Below, piece by piece: positions 24,291-32,359 of a stretch of 64,000 nt of DNA. The notes below the pieces were generated by a model. It had not been told where the DNA came from and searched no databases. It saw nothing but the letters and a program-made list of their open reading frames with translations. The position numbers and the translations under genes were made by a program. Numbering within the stretch: position 1 is the stretch's first letter; each line of letters starts with the position of its first letter. Location: NCBI GenBank assembly GCA_913062555.1, contig CAJXVU010000005.1:62001-126000 (forward strand). Reading direction: 5' to 3'. Source of the DNA: an uncultured Bacteroidota bacterium. GTDB lineage: Bacteria; Bacteroidota; Bacteroidia; Flavobacteriales; Flavobacteriaceae.

Positions 24291-25244
24291 TTATTCTTCT
24301 TCTTGAGATGCTGCTGGAGCGGCCACCTTAGCTTCTACTTTAGTTTCAGCCTTTGGAGCTTCTACTTTAGCTTCAGCTTTCGGAGCTTCTACTTTAGCTT
24401 CAGCCTTTGGAGCCTTTACTTTAGCTTCAGCCTTTGGAGCTTCTACTTTAGCTTCAGCCTTTGGAGCCTTTACTTTAGCTTCAGCCTTTGGAGCATCGCT
24501 ACCTTCAGCTTCTACTTTCGGAGTATCGCTACCTTCAGCTTTAGCAGATTTTTCTGCTTTTCTTTCAGATAACCCATCAGCGATAGCTTCAGTTACATGT
24601 GATAATATCCTATCAATAGATTTAGAGGCATCATCATTTGCTGGAATTACATAATCCACCTGTCTTGGGTCAGAATTTGTATCAACCATTGCAAAGATTG
24701 GAATGTTTAATTTTTGTGCTTCTTTAATCGCGATATGTTCACGTTTGATATCTACAACAAACAATGCTCCTGGAAGACGAGTCATATCAGAAATTGAACC
24801 TAAATTCTTTTCTAATTTTGCTCTTAAACGATCCACTTGTAAACGTTCTTTCTTAGAAAGTGTAAGGAATGTACCATCTTTCTTCATTCTATCAATAGTC
24901 GCCATTTTTTTAACAGCTTTTCTAATAGTCACAAAGTTAGTTAGCATTCCACCTGGCCATCTTTCAGTGATGTAAGGCATGTTTACGTTTGCTGCTTTAT
25001 CAGAAACGATGTCTTTTGCTTGTTTTTTGGTAGCTACGAATAATATTTTTCTACCTGATGCTGCAATTTTACTTAAAGCTTCAGAAGCTTCTTCTAGTTT
25101 TGCAACTGTTTTGTATAAATTGATAATATGGATACCGTTACGTTCCATATAAATATAAGGAGCCATGTTTGGATCCCATTTTCTGGTAAGGTGTCCAAAG
25201 TGTACACCGCCGTCAAGTAATTCTTTTACTTCTACTTTTGCCAT
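24291..25244 (-). CDS. rpsB: 30S ribosomal protein S2 with repetitive C-terminal tail
   Basis: The start at 25244 gives MAKVEVKELLDGGVHFGHLTRKWDP, the standard S2 N-terminus; the open frame reaches 25277 but those codons have no counterpart. The S2 core spans about 1-235 (GRKILFVATKKQAKDIV, TERWPGGMLTNFVTIRKAV, FVVDIKREHIAIKEAQKLNIPIFAMVDTNSDP). A tail of about 80 residues follows, built of Lys/Glu/Ala/Pro repeats with a nine-residue period (KAEAKVEAP-type, six near-perfect copies) and ending QEEE. It comes after rpsI and before tsf. Confidence 0.96.
   Translation of the reverse strand: MAKVEVKELLDGGVHFGHLTRKWDPNMAPYIYMERNGIHIINLYKTVAKLEEASEALSKIAASGRKILFVATKKQAKDIVSDKAANVNMPYITERWPGGMLTNFVTIRKAVKKMATIDRMKKDGTFLTLSKKERLQVDRLRAKLEKNLGSISDMTRLPGALFVVDIKREHIAIKEAQKLNIPIFAMVDTNSDPRQVDYVIPANDDASKSIDRILSHVTEAIADGLSERKAEKSAKAEGSDTPKVEAEGSDAPKAEAKVKAPKAEAKVEAPKAEAKVKAPKAEAKVEAPKAEAKVEAPKAETKVEAKVAAPAASQEEE
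24331..24492 (-). repeat. 27-bp tandem repeat in the rpsB tail, six copies
   Basis: Six consecutive 27-bp units (starting at 24331, 24358, 24385, 24412, 24439 and 24466) differ at only a few positions and encode nine-residue KAEAKV(E/K)AP units in S2. Units with GCTTCT and GCCTTT alternate, which gives Glu or Lys at one position. The array preserves frame and may vary in copy number between strains. Confidence 0.95.
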
Positions 25245-25465
25245 TTTGTAATAGTTTACGTTCTGTTGAATTAGCAATAATTAAGTGGCACATTTTAAAA
25301 GAACTTTTAAACTGCGGCCTTAACCATTTAGATGCTTAACTAAATCCTAACCTCATGGTCATGGACAACAATAACTGGTTTATTTGTGCTGAAATTGTTT
25401 CAGCAATTGTAAATTGAACTTGATTGTAATAACTGATAAACAGATTCCAAATCAAGTTCGGGATA
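25245..25465 (-). promoter_or_regulatory. possible S2 leader region between rpsI and rpsB
   Basis: The 221 nt between the rpsI stop and the rpsB start contain two perfect hairpins: a 9-bp stem AACTTGATT/AATCAAGTT (25417-25458, 24-nt loop) and a 7-bp stem GCTGAAA/TTTCAGC with a 3-nt loop (25388-25404). The first could end rpsI transcripts and the second could be part of an autoregulatory leader. No known ribosomal leader family is identified by eye. An open frame on the same strand (25336-25527) overlaps rpsI and is not supported. Confidence 0.3.
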
Positions 25466-25852
25466 TTAACGTTTAGAGAATTGGAATTTCTTACGCGCTT
25501 TTTTCTGTCCGAATTTTTTACGCTCAACCATTCTTGGGTCTCTAGTTAATAACCCTTCAGGTTTTAAAATCAATCTGTTTTCTTCATCTAATTCGCACAT
25601 TGCACGAGATAAAGCTAAACGGATAGCTTCTGCCTGACCTGTTACACCACCACCAAATACGTTTACTTTAATATCAAAGTTGTCTTCGTTGTTAGTCAAT
25701 GCTAACGGTTGATTAACTTTATACTGTAAAGTAGCTGTTGGAAAGTAGGTATTAACATCTTTTTTGTTCACTGTAATGTTTCCTTTTCCTTCCGAAACAT
25801 ACACACGAGCAACTGCCGTTTTTCTACGACCAATTTTGTGAATTACCTCCAT
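25466..25852 (-). CDS. rpsI: 30S ribosomal protein S9
   Basis: The protein has 128 residues, the usual length. It has the S9 N-terminus IGRRKTAVARVYVSEGKGNITVNKK, the central VFGGGVTGQAEAIRLALSRA and the basic C-terminal tail GQKKARKKFQFSKR that reaches the P-site tRNA. The ATG overlaps the last base of the rplM stop codon, so the two are translationally coupled in the canonical L13-S9 operon. Confidence 0.97.
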   Translation of the reverse strand: MEVIHKIGRRKTAVARVYVSEGKGNITVNKKDVNTYFPTATLQYKVNQPLALTNNEDNFDIKVNVFGGGVTGQAEAIRLALSRAMCELDEENRLILKPEGLLTRDPRMVERKKFGQKKARKKFQFSKR

Positions 25853-26307
25853 TAGTTAACTTCGTTTAAGTTAATTGTTCTTGGTTTTTGTGCTTCATGA
25901 GCATGCTTTGAACCAACAACAACATTTAAATTACGGAATATTGCTGCACCTAATTTGTTCTTAGGCAGCATTCCTTTTACTGATTTTTCCACTAATCTTG
26001 CTGGATCTTTTCCAAACAATTCTGTAGCAGTTAAAGTTCTTTGACCACCAGGATATCCTGTGTGACGCACGTATGATTTGTCCGTCCACTTTTTCCCTGT
26101 TAAGTTGATTTTTTCTGCATTGATAACAATTACGTTATCACCGCAATCAACATGTGGTGTGAAACTAGGTTTGTGTTTACCTCTTAAAAGTATTGCAACT
26201 CTTGAGGCTAAACGACCTAGTGTTTGTCCTTCAGCATCAATCAAAACCCACTCCTTATTAACAGTAGCTTTGTTTGCTGAAATCGTTTTGTAGCTTAATG
26301 TATCCAC
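25852..26307 (-). CDS. rplM: 50S ribosomal protein L13
   Basis: The 151-residue protein carries the L13 signatures [48 protein letters not shown] and GMLPKNKLG. It is the first gene of the rplM-rpsI-rpsB-tsf series, with a promoter at 26355-26384. It is divergent from the DUF5916 gene at 26539; the 231 bp between them hold that promoter and nothing else I can support. Confidence 0.97.
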   Translation of the reverse strand: MDTLSYKTISANKATVNKEWVLIDAEGQTLGRLASRVAILLRGKHKPSFTPHVDCGDNVIVINAEKINLTGKKWTDKSYVRHTGYPGGQRTLTATELFGKDPARLVEKSVKGMLPKNKLGAAIFRNLNVVVGSKHAHEAQKPRTINLNEVN

Positions 26308-26354
26308 ACTAAATTATTTTTCTAATTAAACATTCCTCTCTCAAAAAGAGTTTG

Positions 26355-26384
26355 CAAATTTACAATTATATATTTGATTAACAA
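26355..26384 (-). promoter_or_regulatory. TTG / TAnnTTTG promoter of rplM-rpsI
   Basis: On the minus strand TTG (complement of 26382-26384), a 19-nt spacer and TAAATTTG (complement of 26355-26362) match the Bacteroidetes consensus, 47 nt before the rplM start. Confidence 0.65.
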
Positions 26385-26538
26385 ATAGTAAAGAATGTTT
26401 ATTTTCATTATACGTTCCTGTTGATTTTTAGTGGTTTAATTTGAAATTAAAAATGTTAATATTTTGTAAAAATTTCAATCTATTTCTAAGGAGGGTATTA
26501 GCTTCGCTTTTTAACTGATATTTTTAACAAACATTTTT

Positions 26539-29172
26539 ATGAAGCTTCCAATTAAATTAGCATTGTTTAGTGTACTATTTTCCTTTTTTGCGACTCAGGC
26601 CCAAAACCCTACTTCGGCATTAGATAATAAGGTATACACCACAAGTTTATTACAAAATGGAAATGCACCTATTATAGATGGCAAGCTGGATGACCCATCC
26701 TGGAACTCTGTAGCATGGGGAAATCAATTTGTGGAGTTCGAGCCCGATGAGAATACACCTCCTAGTCAGCAAACACAATTTAAAATCACCTACGATACGA
26801 AACATTTATATGTTGGAATTCGCGCTTTTGATAATGCCACAGATAGTATTGTAAAGCAGCTGTCACGTCGGGATGGTTTTATAGGTGACAGGGTTAATGT
26901 TATTATTGATAGTTATAATGATAAACGTACGGCGTTTATTTTTACGGTTACTGCTGCAGGAGTAAAAGGCGATGAAATAGCAACAAACAATGGCAATAAT
27001 GTTGATGATAGCTGGAATCCAATATGGTATGCCAGAGCGGCAATTGATGATAAAGGGTGGACAGCAGAAATGAAAATACCCTTCAGTCAACTGCGATTTG
27101 GGAATGCTAAAAACCAGGTTTGGGGACTAAATGTTGCGAGAACAATTTTTAGACATAATGAAATGTCGGTTTGGGATCGTATCCCTGTCGATGCCCCTGG
27201 CTGGATAAGTGAGGCTGGAGAACTTCATGGTCTTGTTGATCTGGTGCCCCAAAAGCAACTGGAAATACAGCCATTTACAGTAACTCAATTGGAGTCTTAT
27301 CCTGCGGAAGCTGGAAACCCATATAGAGATGGTTCTGATTTTAAATTGAATGGTGGGTTGGATGCTAAAATTGGAATCACTAACGATTTGACTTTAGACT
27401 TGACTGTTAATCCAGATTTTGGACAAGTGGAAGCAGATCCTGCGGCGATCTCACTGGATGGATTTGAGATTTTCTTTGAAGAACAAAGACCATTTTTTGT
27501 GGAGAATAAAAATATTTTTGATTATAGATTTGGCAACAATCAAGACAATCTGTTCTTTTCCAGACGTATTGGGAGAAGCCCTCAGGGCTACCCAAATACT
27601 ACTGCTGGTGAATTTGTTGACCAACCTCAAAACACAACCATACTTGGAGCAGCTAAGTTTTCTGGTAAAACAAAAAACGGCTGGTCAATTGGAATACTAG
27701 AAAGTGTGACTTCCAAAGAATATGCTGAGATTGATAATAATGGAGAGACAAGAAAGAACCTTGTAGAACCACTTACTAATTATTTTGTGGGTAGGCTTCA
27801 AAAAGATTTTAATGATAAGAACAGCTATGTTGGAGGAATTTTTACAGCGGTTAATAGAAATTTAGAAGATAATTTAGAGCATTTAAGAAAATCGGCATAT
27901 TCAGGAGGATTGGATTTTAAACACCAATGGAAAAACAGAACCTATTTCTTTGAAGGTAATATTGTGGCAAGTCATGTTCAGGGAAGTAAAGATGCAATTG
28001 CTAGAACCCAGACCTCATTAACACATATGTTTAATAGAGTTGATGCAGGGCATGTTGATTTTGATCCTAATAAAACGAGTTTAACGGGTACTGGAGGAAA
28101 AATTGCTGCTGGAAAAGCCGGTGGTGGGAATTGGGGATATAATGGCGGTGTTGTTTGGCGTTCGCCAGAATTAGAATTGAATGATATTGGATTTTTAAGA
28201 CAAGCTGATGAGATTAAACAATATTTCAACCTCAGTTATAAAACACTGAAGCCCTTCGGCCCTATTAGACAAATAAGAGGACGCTTTGCACAACATACAA
28301 CCTATGATTTTGACGGTAATTATAACCGTATGCAATACCAAATTAATGGTAATGTAATGTTTAAAAATAATTGGTGGATCGATTTTGGAGGCGCCCATAA
28401 ACCGAGAATTTTTATCAATACAATTCTTAGAGGAGGACCACGTTGGCGTTTTTCTAGAGAAAACTATGTATTTTCATTTTTTGGGACTGACGAACGTAAA
28501 AATTTACGTACCAGCTGGGGCTTTGTCTATTCAGGAGCCAAGCAAAATAATTTTACTTTTCTTAATCTAGAAGGCGATGTTACCTATCAACCAACGGATG
28601 CCTTACGTGTTTCCATACAACCTCAGTTTAGTAGTAACCCCAATAAAACACAGTATGTAACCCAGCAAGATTTTAATGGCACCCCAAGATATATTCTTGC
28701 TGCTATTGATAATAAAACCTTTAGTGCGGCTTTTAGATTGAATTATACCATTAATCCTAATCTTTCTATTCAATATTATGGACAGCCTTTTATCTCTAAA
28801 GCTCGGTATAAAAATTTTAAACATGTAACCAATCCTGTTGCTTCTAATTTGTATGATCGTTTTTATCAGTTTGAAGCAGATCAAATTAGTTTGGATGCTA
28901 ATTCTAATGCTTATAGTGTTGATGAAGACGGCAATGGAAGTACCGATTACAGCTTTAGAAACCCCGATTTTTCATTTGTACAATTTAGATCTAATCTCGT
29001 AGTGCGTTGGGAGTATATCCCAGGGTCCGAAATATTTTTAGTCTGGTCACAAGGTATTACAGGTTTTGTGGACCCTATGGAACGATTGTTAAGAGGTTTA
29101 GAGCAAGGTGTATTAGATAAAAAACCTGAAAATATCTTCCTAATTAAAGCCACTTATAGATTTGTGCTTTAA
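26539..29172 (+). CDS. DUF5916 outer-membrane protein with CBM9-like domain, paralog 1
   Basis: The protein has 877 residues with a signal peptide (about 1-21, ending ATQAQ). An N-terminal carbohydrate-binding-family-9-like domain spans about 40-225 (APIIDGKLDDPSWNSVAWGNQFVEFEPDENTPP, then HLYVGIRAFD and WTAEMKIPFSQLRFG). The DUF5916 region follows, with DLTVNPDFGQVEADPA, FFEEQRPFFVENKNIF and FSRRIGRSPQG, and the C-terminus is a barrel-like run ending ATYRFVL. The layout suggests a large outer-membrane barrel with a periplasmic or surface sugar-binding domain. No catalytic residues are evident. It is a close tandem paralog of 29421-32066, colinear throughout. Confidence 0.85.
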   Translation: MKLPIKLALFSVLFSFFATQAQNPTSALDNKVYTTSLLQNGNAPIIDGKLDDPSWNSVAWGNQFVEFEPDENTPPSQQTQFKITYDTKHLYVGIRAFDNATDSIVKQLSRRDGFIGDRVNVIIDSYNDKRTAFIFTVTAAGVKGDEIATNNGNNVDDSWNPIWYARAAIDDKGWTAEMKIPFSQLRFGNAKNQVWGLNVARTIFRHNEMSVWDRIPVDAPGWISEAGELHGLVDLVPQKQLEIQPFTVTQLESYPAEAGNPYRDGSDFKLNGGLDAKIGITNDLTLDLTVNPDFGQVEADPAAISLDGFEIFFEEQRPFFVENKNIFDYRFGNNQDNLFFSRRIGRSPQGYPNTTAGEFVDQPQNTTILGAAKFSGKTKNGWSIGILESVTSKEYAEIDNNGETRKNLVEPLTNYFVGRLQKDFNDKNSYVGGIFTAVNRNLEDNLEHLRKSAYSGGLDFKHQWKNRTYFFEGNIVASHVQGSKDAIARTQTSLTHMFNRVDAGHVDFDPNKTSLTGTGGKIAAGKAGGGNWGYNGGVVWRSPELELNDIGFLRQADEIKQYFNLSYKTLKPFGPIRQIRGRFAQHTTYDFDGNYNRMQYQINGNVMFKNNWWIDFGGAHKPRIFINTILRGGPRWRFSRENYVFSFFGTDERKNLRTSWGFVYSGAKQNNFTFLNLEGDVTYQPTDALRVSIQPQFSSNPNKTQYVTQQDFNGTPRYILAAIDNKTFSAAFRLNYTINPNLSIQYYGQPFISKARYKNFKHVTNPVASNLYDRFYQFEADQISLDANSNAYSVDEDGNGSTDYSFRNPDFSFVQFRSNLVVRWEYIPGSEIFLVWSQGITGFVDPMERLLRGLEQGVLDKKPENIFLIKATYRFVL

Positions 29173-29420
29173 GTTGTTTTAATGAGTTCTAAAAATGTTA
29201 ATTTAAGTTAATCTTTTCTGAAAATTTCTTGCAAACTGTAACAACAGCAATAAGCATGTGTCTTTAGTAAATACTAGAGCAGGGTTTCTTGAGTATTTAT
29301 GAAATCCGGCGATATCGTATGACTAGTGTTGCTAGGTGAAATCATCTGAGGTGTTTAAACATATTGATAATTGAAGCTGCAACAAATTATTTGTCCATCA
29401 ATCAATTGTAATCAAAATTC

Positions 29421-32066
29421 ATGAAACTACTACACTCGCTTTTTGTAATTATTTTTATTGGAAGTATCAATTCCGTAATTGCACAGGAAACCACAGCACA
29501 AATTGAAAAAAAGATATATACCACAGCATCTGTTGGGACGCATACCGCCCCGGTTATAGATGGGGAATTAGAAGATGCGGTATGGGATACTGTAGAATGG
29601 GGAAACGATTTTGTAGAATGGCGCCCAGACGAAAATACGCCACCAAGTCACCAAACCAGATTTAAAATTTTATATGATGCCAAATACCTCTATGTTGGGA
29701 TTCGGGCTTATGATACGGCAACAGACAGTATTGTAAAACGGCTTGGGAGACGGGATACCTTTGATGGTGATTGGGTAGAAATAAATATAGACAGTTACCA
29801 CGATTTACGTACAGCCTTTTCTTTTACCGCTTCCGCAGCAAGTGTTAGAGGCGATGAGTTCATCACAAATAATGGTGAGAATTGGGATAGTAGCTGGAAT
29901 CCAATATGGACCACTAAGTCACATTCCGACACCGAAGGGTGGACCTGTGAAATTAAAATTCCTTTGAGTCAGTTGCGATTTAATAATGACGTAGATCAAG
30001 TTTGGGGATTGCAAATTCAACGTCGTTTTTTTAGAAAAGAAGAGCGTTCGTTATGGCAACGAATTCCTCAGGATTCGCCGGGATGGGTGAGTCAGTTTGG
30101 GGAATTACATGGTTTAAAAAACCTGAAACCACAAAAACAATTAGAGATTCAGCCGTTTACAGTAACACATTTAAAAACATATCCTTCCGAAGCGGGGAAC
30201 CCATACAGAGATGGTAGCGATTTAGAGCTCAACGGAGGATTGGATGCTAAAATTGGGATCACCAACGATTTGACATTAGACCTTACTGTGAATCCAGATT
30301 TCGGACAAGTAGAGGCAGATCCAGCAGCAATTCAGTTAGATGGTTTTCAAACCTTTTTTGAAGAACAACGACCATTTTTTGTCGAAAATAAAAACATTTT
30401 CAACTACCACCTTTCACCTTCCATTACTGGAAATACATTTAATTCAGATAATATCTTCCATTCAAGACGTATTGGTAGGAGCCCCCAAGGATCGGCTAAT
30501 ACAGCCACAGGAGAATTTGTGGATAACCCTCAAAACACCACAATACTTGGAGCTGCAAAGTTTTCGGGGAAAACAAAAGAAGGATGGTCTATTGGAGTGT
30601 TAGAAAGTGTTACCGATAAAGAATATGCAGAGATCGATAACAATGGAGACCGAAGAAAAGAATTGGTAGAGCCACTTACCAACTATTTTGTTGGAAGACT
30701 TCAAAAAGATTTTAACGACAGTAATACATTTATAGGTGGAATTTTTACAGCGACCAATAGAAAATTGGAAGATGAATTAGACTTTTTACATAAATCGGCA
30801 TATGTTGGAGGCTTAGATTTTAAGCACCAATGGAAAGACCGTTCCTGGTATGTTTTAGGCGATGTGGTCATGAGTCATATTACCGGAAGCGAAACAGCAA
30901 TTACCAATACTCAAAACTCTATCCGACATTTATTTAATCGTGTAGATGCTAGTCACCTTGAAGTGGATGAGACAAGAACCTCGTTGACCGGAACAGGGGG
31001 GAATATGCAATTGGGAAAAACAGGAAACAAATTTAGATTTGAAGGCGGATTTTCATGGCGTTCTCCCGAATTGGAATTTAATGACCTCGGTTTTCAACGT
31101 ACAGCAGATGATTTAAGACATAATTTTTGGATGAGTTATAGATTTTCAAAACCATTTGGAATTTTTAGAAATCTACAATTTAATTATAACCACTGGAGTG
31201 CTTGGGATTTTGAAGGAAATCATAATCTAATGCAATGGAATGTGAATACAAACATGAATTTTAAAAATAACTGGGGCTTGGGAGGCGGTGCCAACATTAC
31301 ACCAGTACGCTTTTCCAACTCTGCTTTAAGAGGTGGGCCAAGATTAAAAAATTCCACATCGGTGAGTGGATGGTTATGGATGAATTCTGATAATAGAAAA
31401 CGAGTCCGTTTCAATCCATTTTATTCCTTTTTCAAAGATGAAGCATCAAGCAACTATTCCATAAATATGAGCGTTACTTTTACGCCTATTGATGCTTTAA
31501 GTATTTCTGTAGGGCCACGATTTTCTAATAATGAAGATAAATTACAGTATGTGAGCAATATAGATTATAACGGACAGGCCAGATATGTTAATGCTACCAT
31601 AGACCAGCAAACGCTGAGCGCATCCTTACGATTAAATTATACCGTGAATCCAAATCTTACCATTCAATATTATGCACAGCCATTTATATCAAAAGGCAGC
31701 TATTCTAATTTTAAATATATAACAAACCCTGTTGCAAATAGTTTTAATGATCGTTTTCATGCCTATAACACAAACCAAATTGCTTATGACAGCAATACTG
31801 AAGTGTACTCTGTAGATGAAAACACCGATGGGAATACCGATTATGAAATTGGAAACCCAGATTTTTCATTTGTACAATTCCGGTCAAATCTTGTTTTGCG
31901 CTGGGAGTATATTCCGGGGTCCGAGATCTTTTTAGTGTGGTCACAAGGTGTTACCGGAATGGTCGACCCGATGGAGAAATTACTCCGCGGATTAAATCAG
32001 GGAATTTTAGATAAAAAACCAGAAAACATTTTTTTAATAAAAGCCACCTATAGATTTATGCTGTAG
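29421..32066 (+). CDS. DUF5916 outer-membrane protein with CBM9-like domain, paralog 2
   Basis: The 881-residue protein has the same order as its upstream neighbour: signal peptide (ending SVIAQ), CBM9-like domain (APVIDGELEDAVWDTVEWGNDFVEWRPDENTPP), DUF5916 region (DLTVNPDFGQVEADPA, FFEEQRPFFVENKNIF) and terminal barrel (LVWSQGVTGMVDPMEKLLRG, ending RFML). Several blocks are identical between the two, while the central part (about 540-740) has diverged, as expected for variable surface loops. The 248-bp gap before it (29173-29420) has no promoter match and only a weak inverted repeat. A REP-like repeat follows. The function is unknown. Confidence 0.85.
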   Translation: MKLLHSLFVIIFIGSINSVIAQETTAQIEKKIYTTASVGTHTAPVIDGELEDAVWDTVEWGNDFVEWRPDENTPPSHQTRFKILYDAKYLYVGIRAYDTATDSIVKRLGRRDTFDGDWVEINIDSYHDLRTAFSFTASAASVRGDEFITNNGENWDSSWNPIWTTKSHSDTEGWTCEIKIPLSQLRFNNDVDQVWGLQIQRRFFRKEERSLWQRIPQDSPGWVSQFGELHGLKNLKPQKQLEIQPFTVTHLKTYPSEAGNPYRDGSDLELNGGLDAKIGITNDLTLDLTVNPDFGQVEADPAAIQLDGFQTFFEEQRPFFVENKNIFNYHLSPSITGNTFNSDNIFHSRRIGRSPQGSANTATGEFVDNPQNTTILGAAKFSGKTKEGWSIGVLESVTDKEYAEIDNNGDRRKELVEPLTNYFVGRLQKDFNDSNTFIGGIFTATNRKLEDELDFLHKSAYVGGLDFKHQWKDRSWYVLGDVVMSHITGSETAITNTQNSIRHLFNRVDASHLEVDETRTSLTGTGGNMQLGKTGNKFRFEGGFSWRSPELEFNDLGFQRTADDLRHNFWMSYRFSKPFGIFRNLQFNYNHWSAWDFEGNHNLMQWNVNTNMNFKNNWGLGGGANITPVRFSNSALRGGPRLKNSTSVSGWLWMNSDNRKRVRFNPFYSFFKDEASSNYSINMSVTFTPIDALSISVGPRFSNNEDKLQYVSNIDYNGQARYVNATIDQQTLSASLRLNYTVNPNLTIQYYAQPFISKGSYSNFKYITNPVANSFNDRFHAYNTNQIAYDSNTEVYSVDENTDGNTDYEIGNPDFSFVQFRSNLVLRWEYIPGSEIFLVWSQGVTGMVDPMEKLLRGLNQGILDKKPENIFLIKATYRFML

Positions 32067-32073
32067 AAAGAGC

Positions 32074-32221
32074 TTCTCGAAAGAATTTTACTGCGTTACA
32101 CTTCATAAAATCACTCGAACTGACAAGAAAATAATACCTGTCAGTTCGAGTGCTTTGCTGTTTCATTGAGTTTTCTTCTCGATACTTTTTTATTGCGTTA
32201 CACTTTTTAAATACATCTCGA
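32074..32221. repeat. REP-like intergenic element (direct plus inverted repeats)
   Basis: Two imperfect direct copies of about 45 bp (32074-32118 and 32176-32221) start TTCTCGA, share the core TGCGTTACACTT and end CTCGA. Between them is a perfect 14-bp inverted repeat, CACTCGAACTGACA (32112-32125) and TGTCAGTTCGAGTG (32139-32152), with a 13-nt loop. There is no T-tract, so it is not a standard terminator. The arrangement resembles dispersed palindromic elements of Flavobacteriaceae genomes. No other copy is in this window. The rest of the 293-bp gap (32067-32359) is without a supportable gene. Confidence 0.6.
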
Positions 32222-32359
32222 TTTTTCCTATGTCTTGTGAGGCCATGGCTCTCAAAATGATCCACATTGGCCATATTCTGTCTTTTCCTGTATGTGGACA
32301 CTTGCTTGTCCTTCGGCAACCATTCCATTGAGGTAATAAGGGTTGAAAGCTAAAAAAAA

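Noticed and set aside
24331-24492. Regular repeats that could suggest a CRISPR array
   Set aside because: The 27-bp units are directly adjacent with no spacers and are in frame with the S2 coding sequence.
24303-24572. 89-codon plus-strand frame made of Phe, Ser, Tyr and Leu repeats
   Set aside because: It is the antisense of the 27-bp repeat array of rpsB and follows its periodicity.
25336-25527. 63-codon minus-strand frame overlapping the end of rpsI
   Set aside because: It overlaps the rpsI coding sequence in another frame and has no family features. The region fits better as an untranslated spacer with hairpins.
29173-29420. Inverted repeat TAAATACT / AGTATTTA between the DUF5916 genes
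   Set aside because: The arms are only 8 bp of A/T-rich sequence with no T-tract and no gene in the gap.
32056-32328. 90-codon minus-strand frame between the second DUF5916 gene and polA
   Set aside because: It lies on the REP-like repeat and has no sensible domain or signal. Repeats of this type often give spurious frames.
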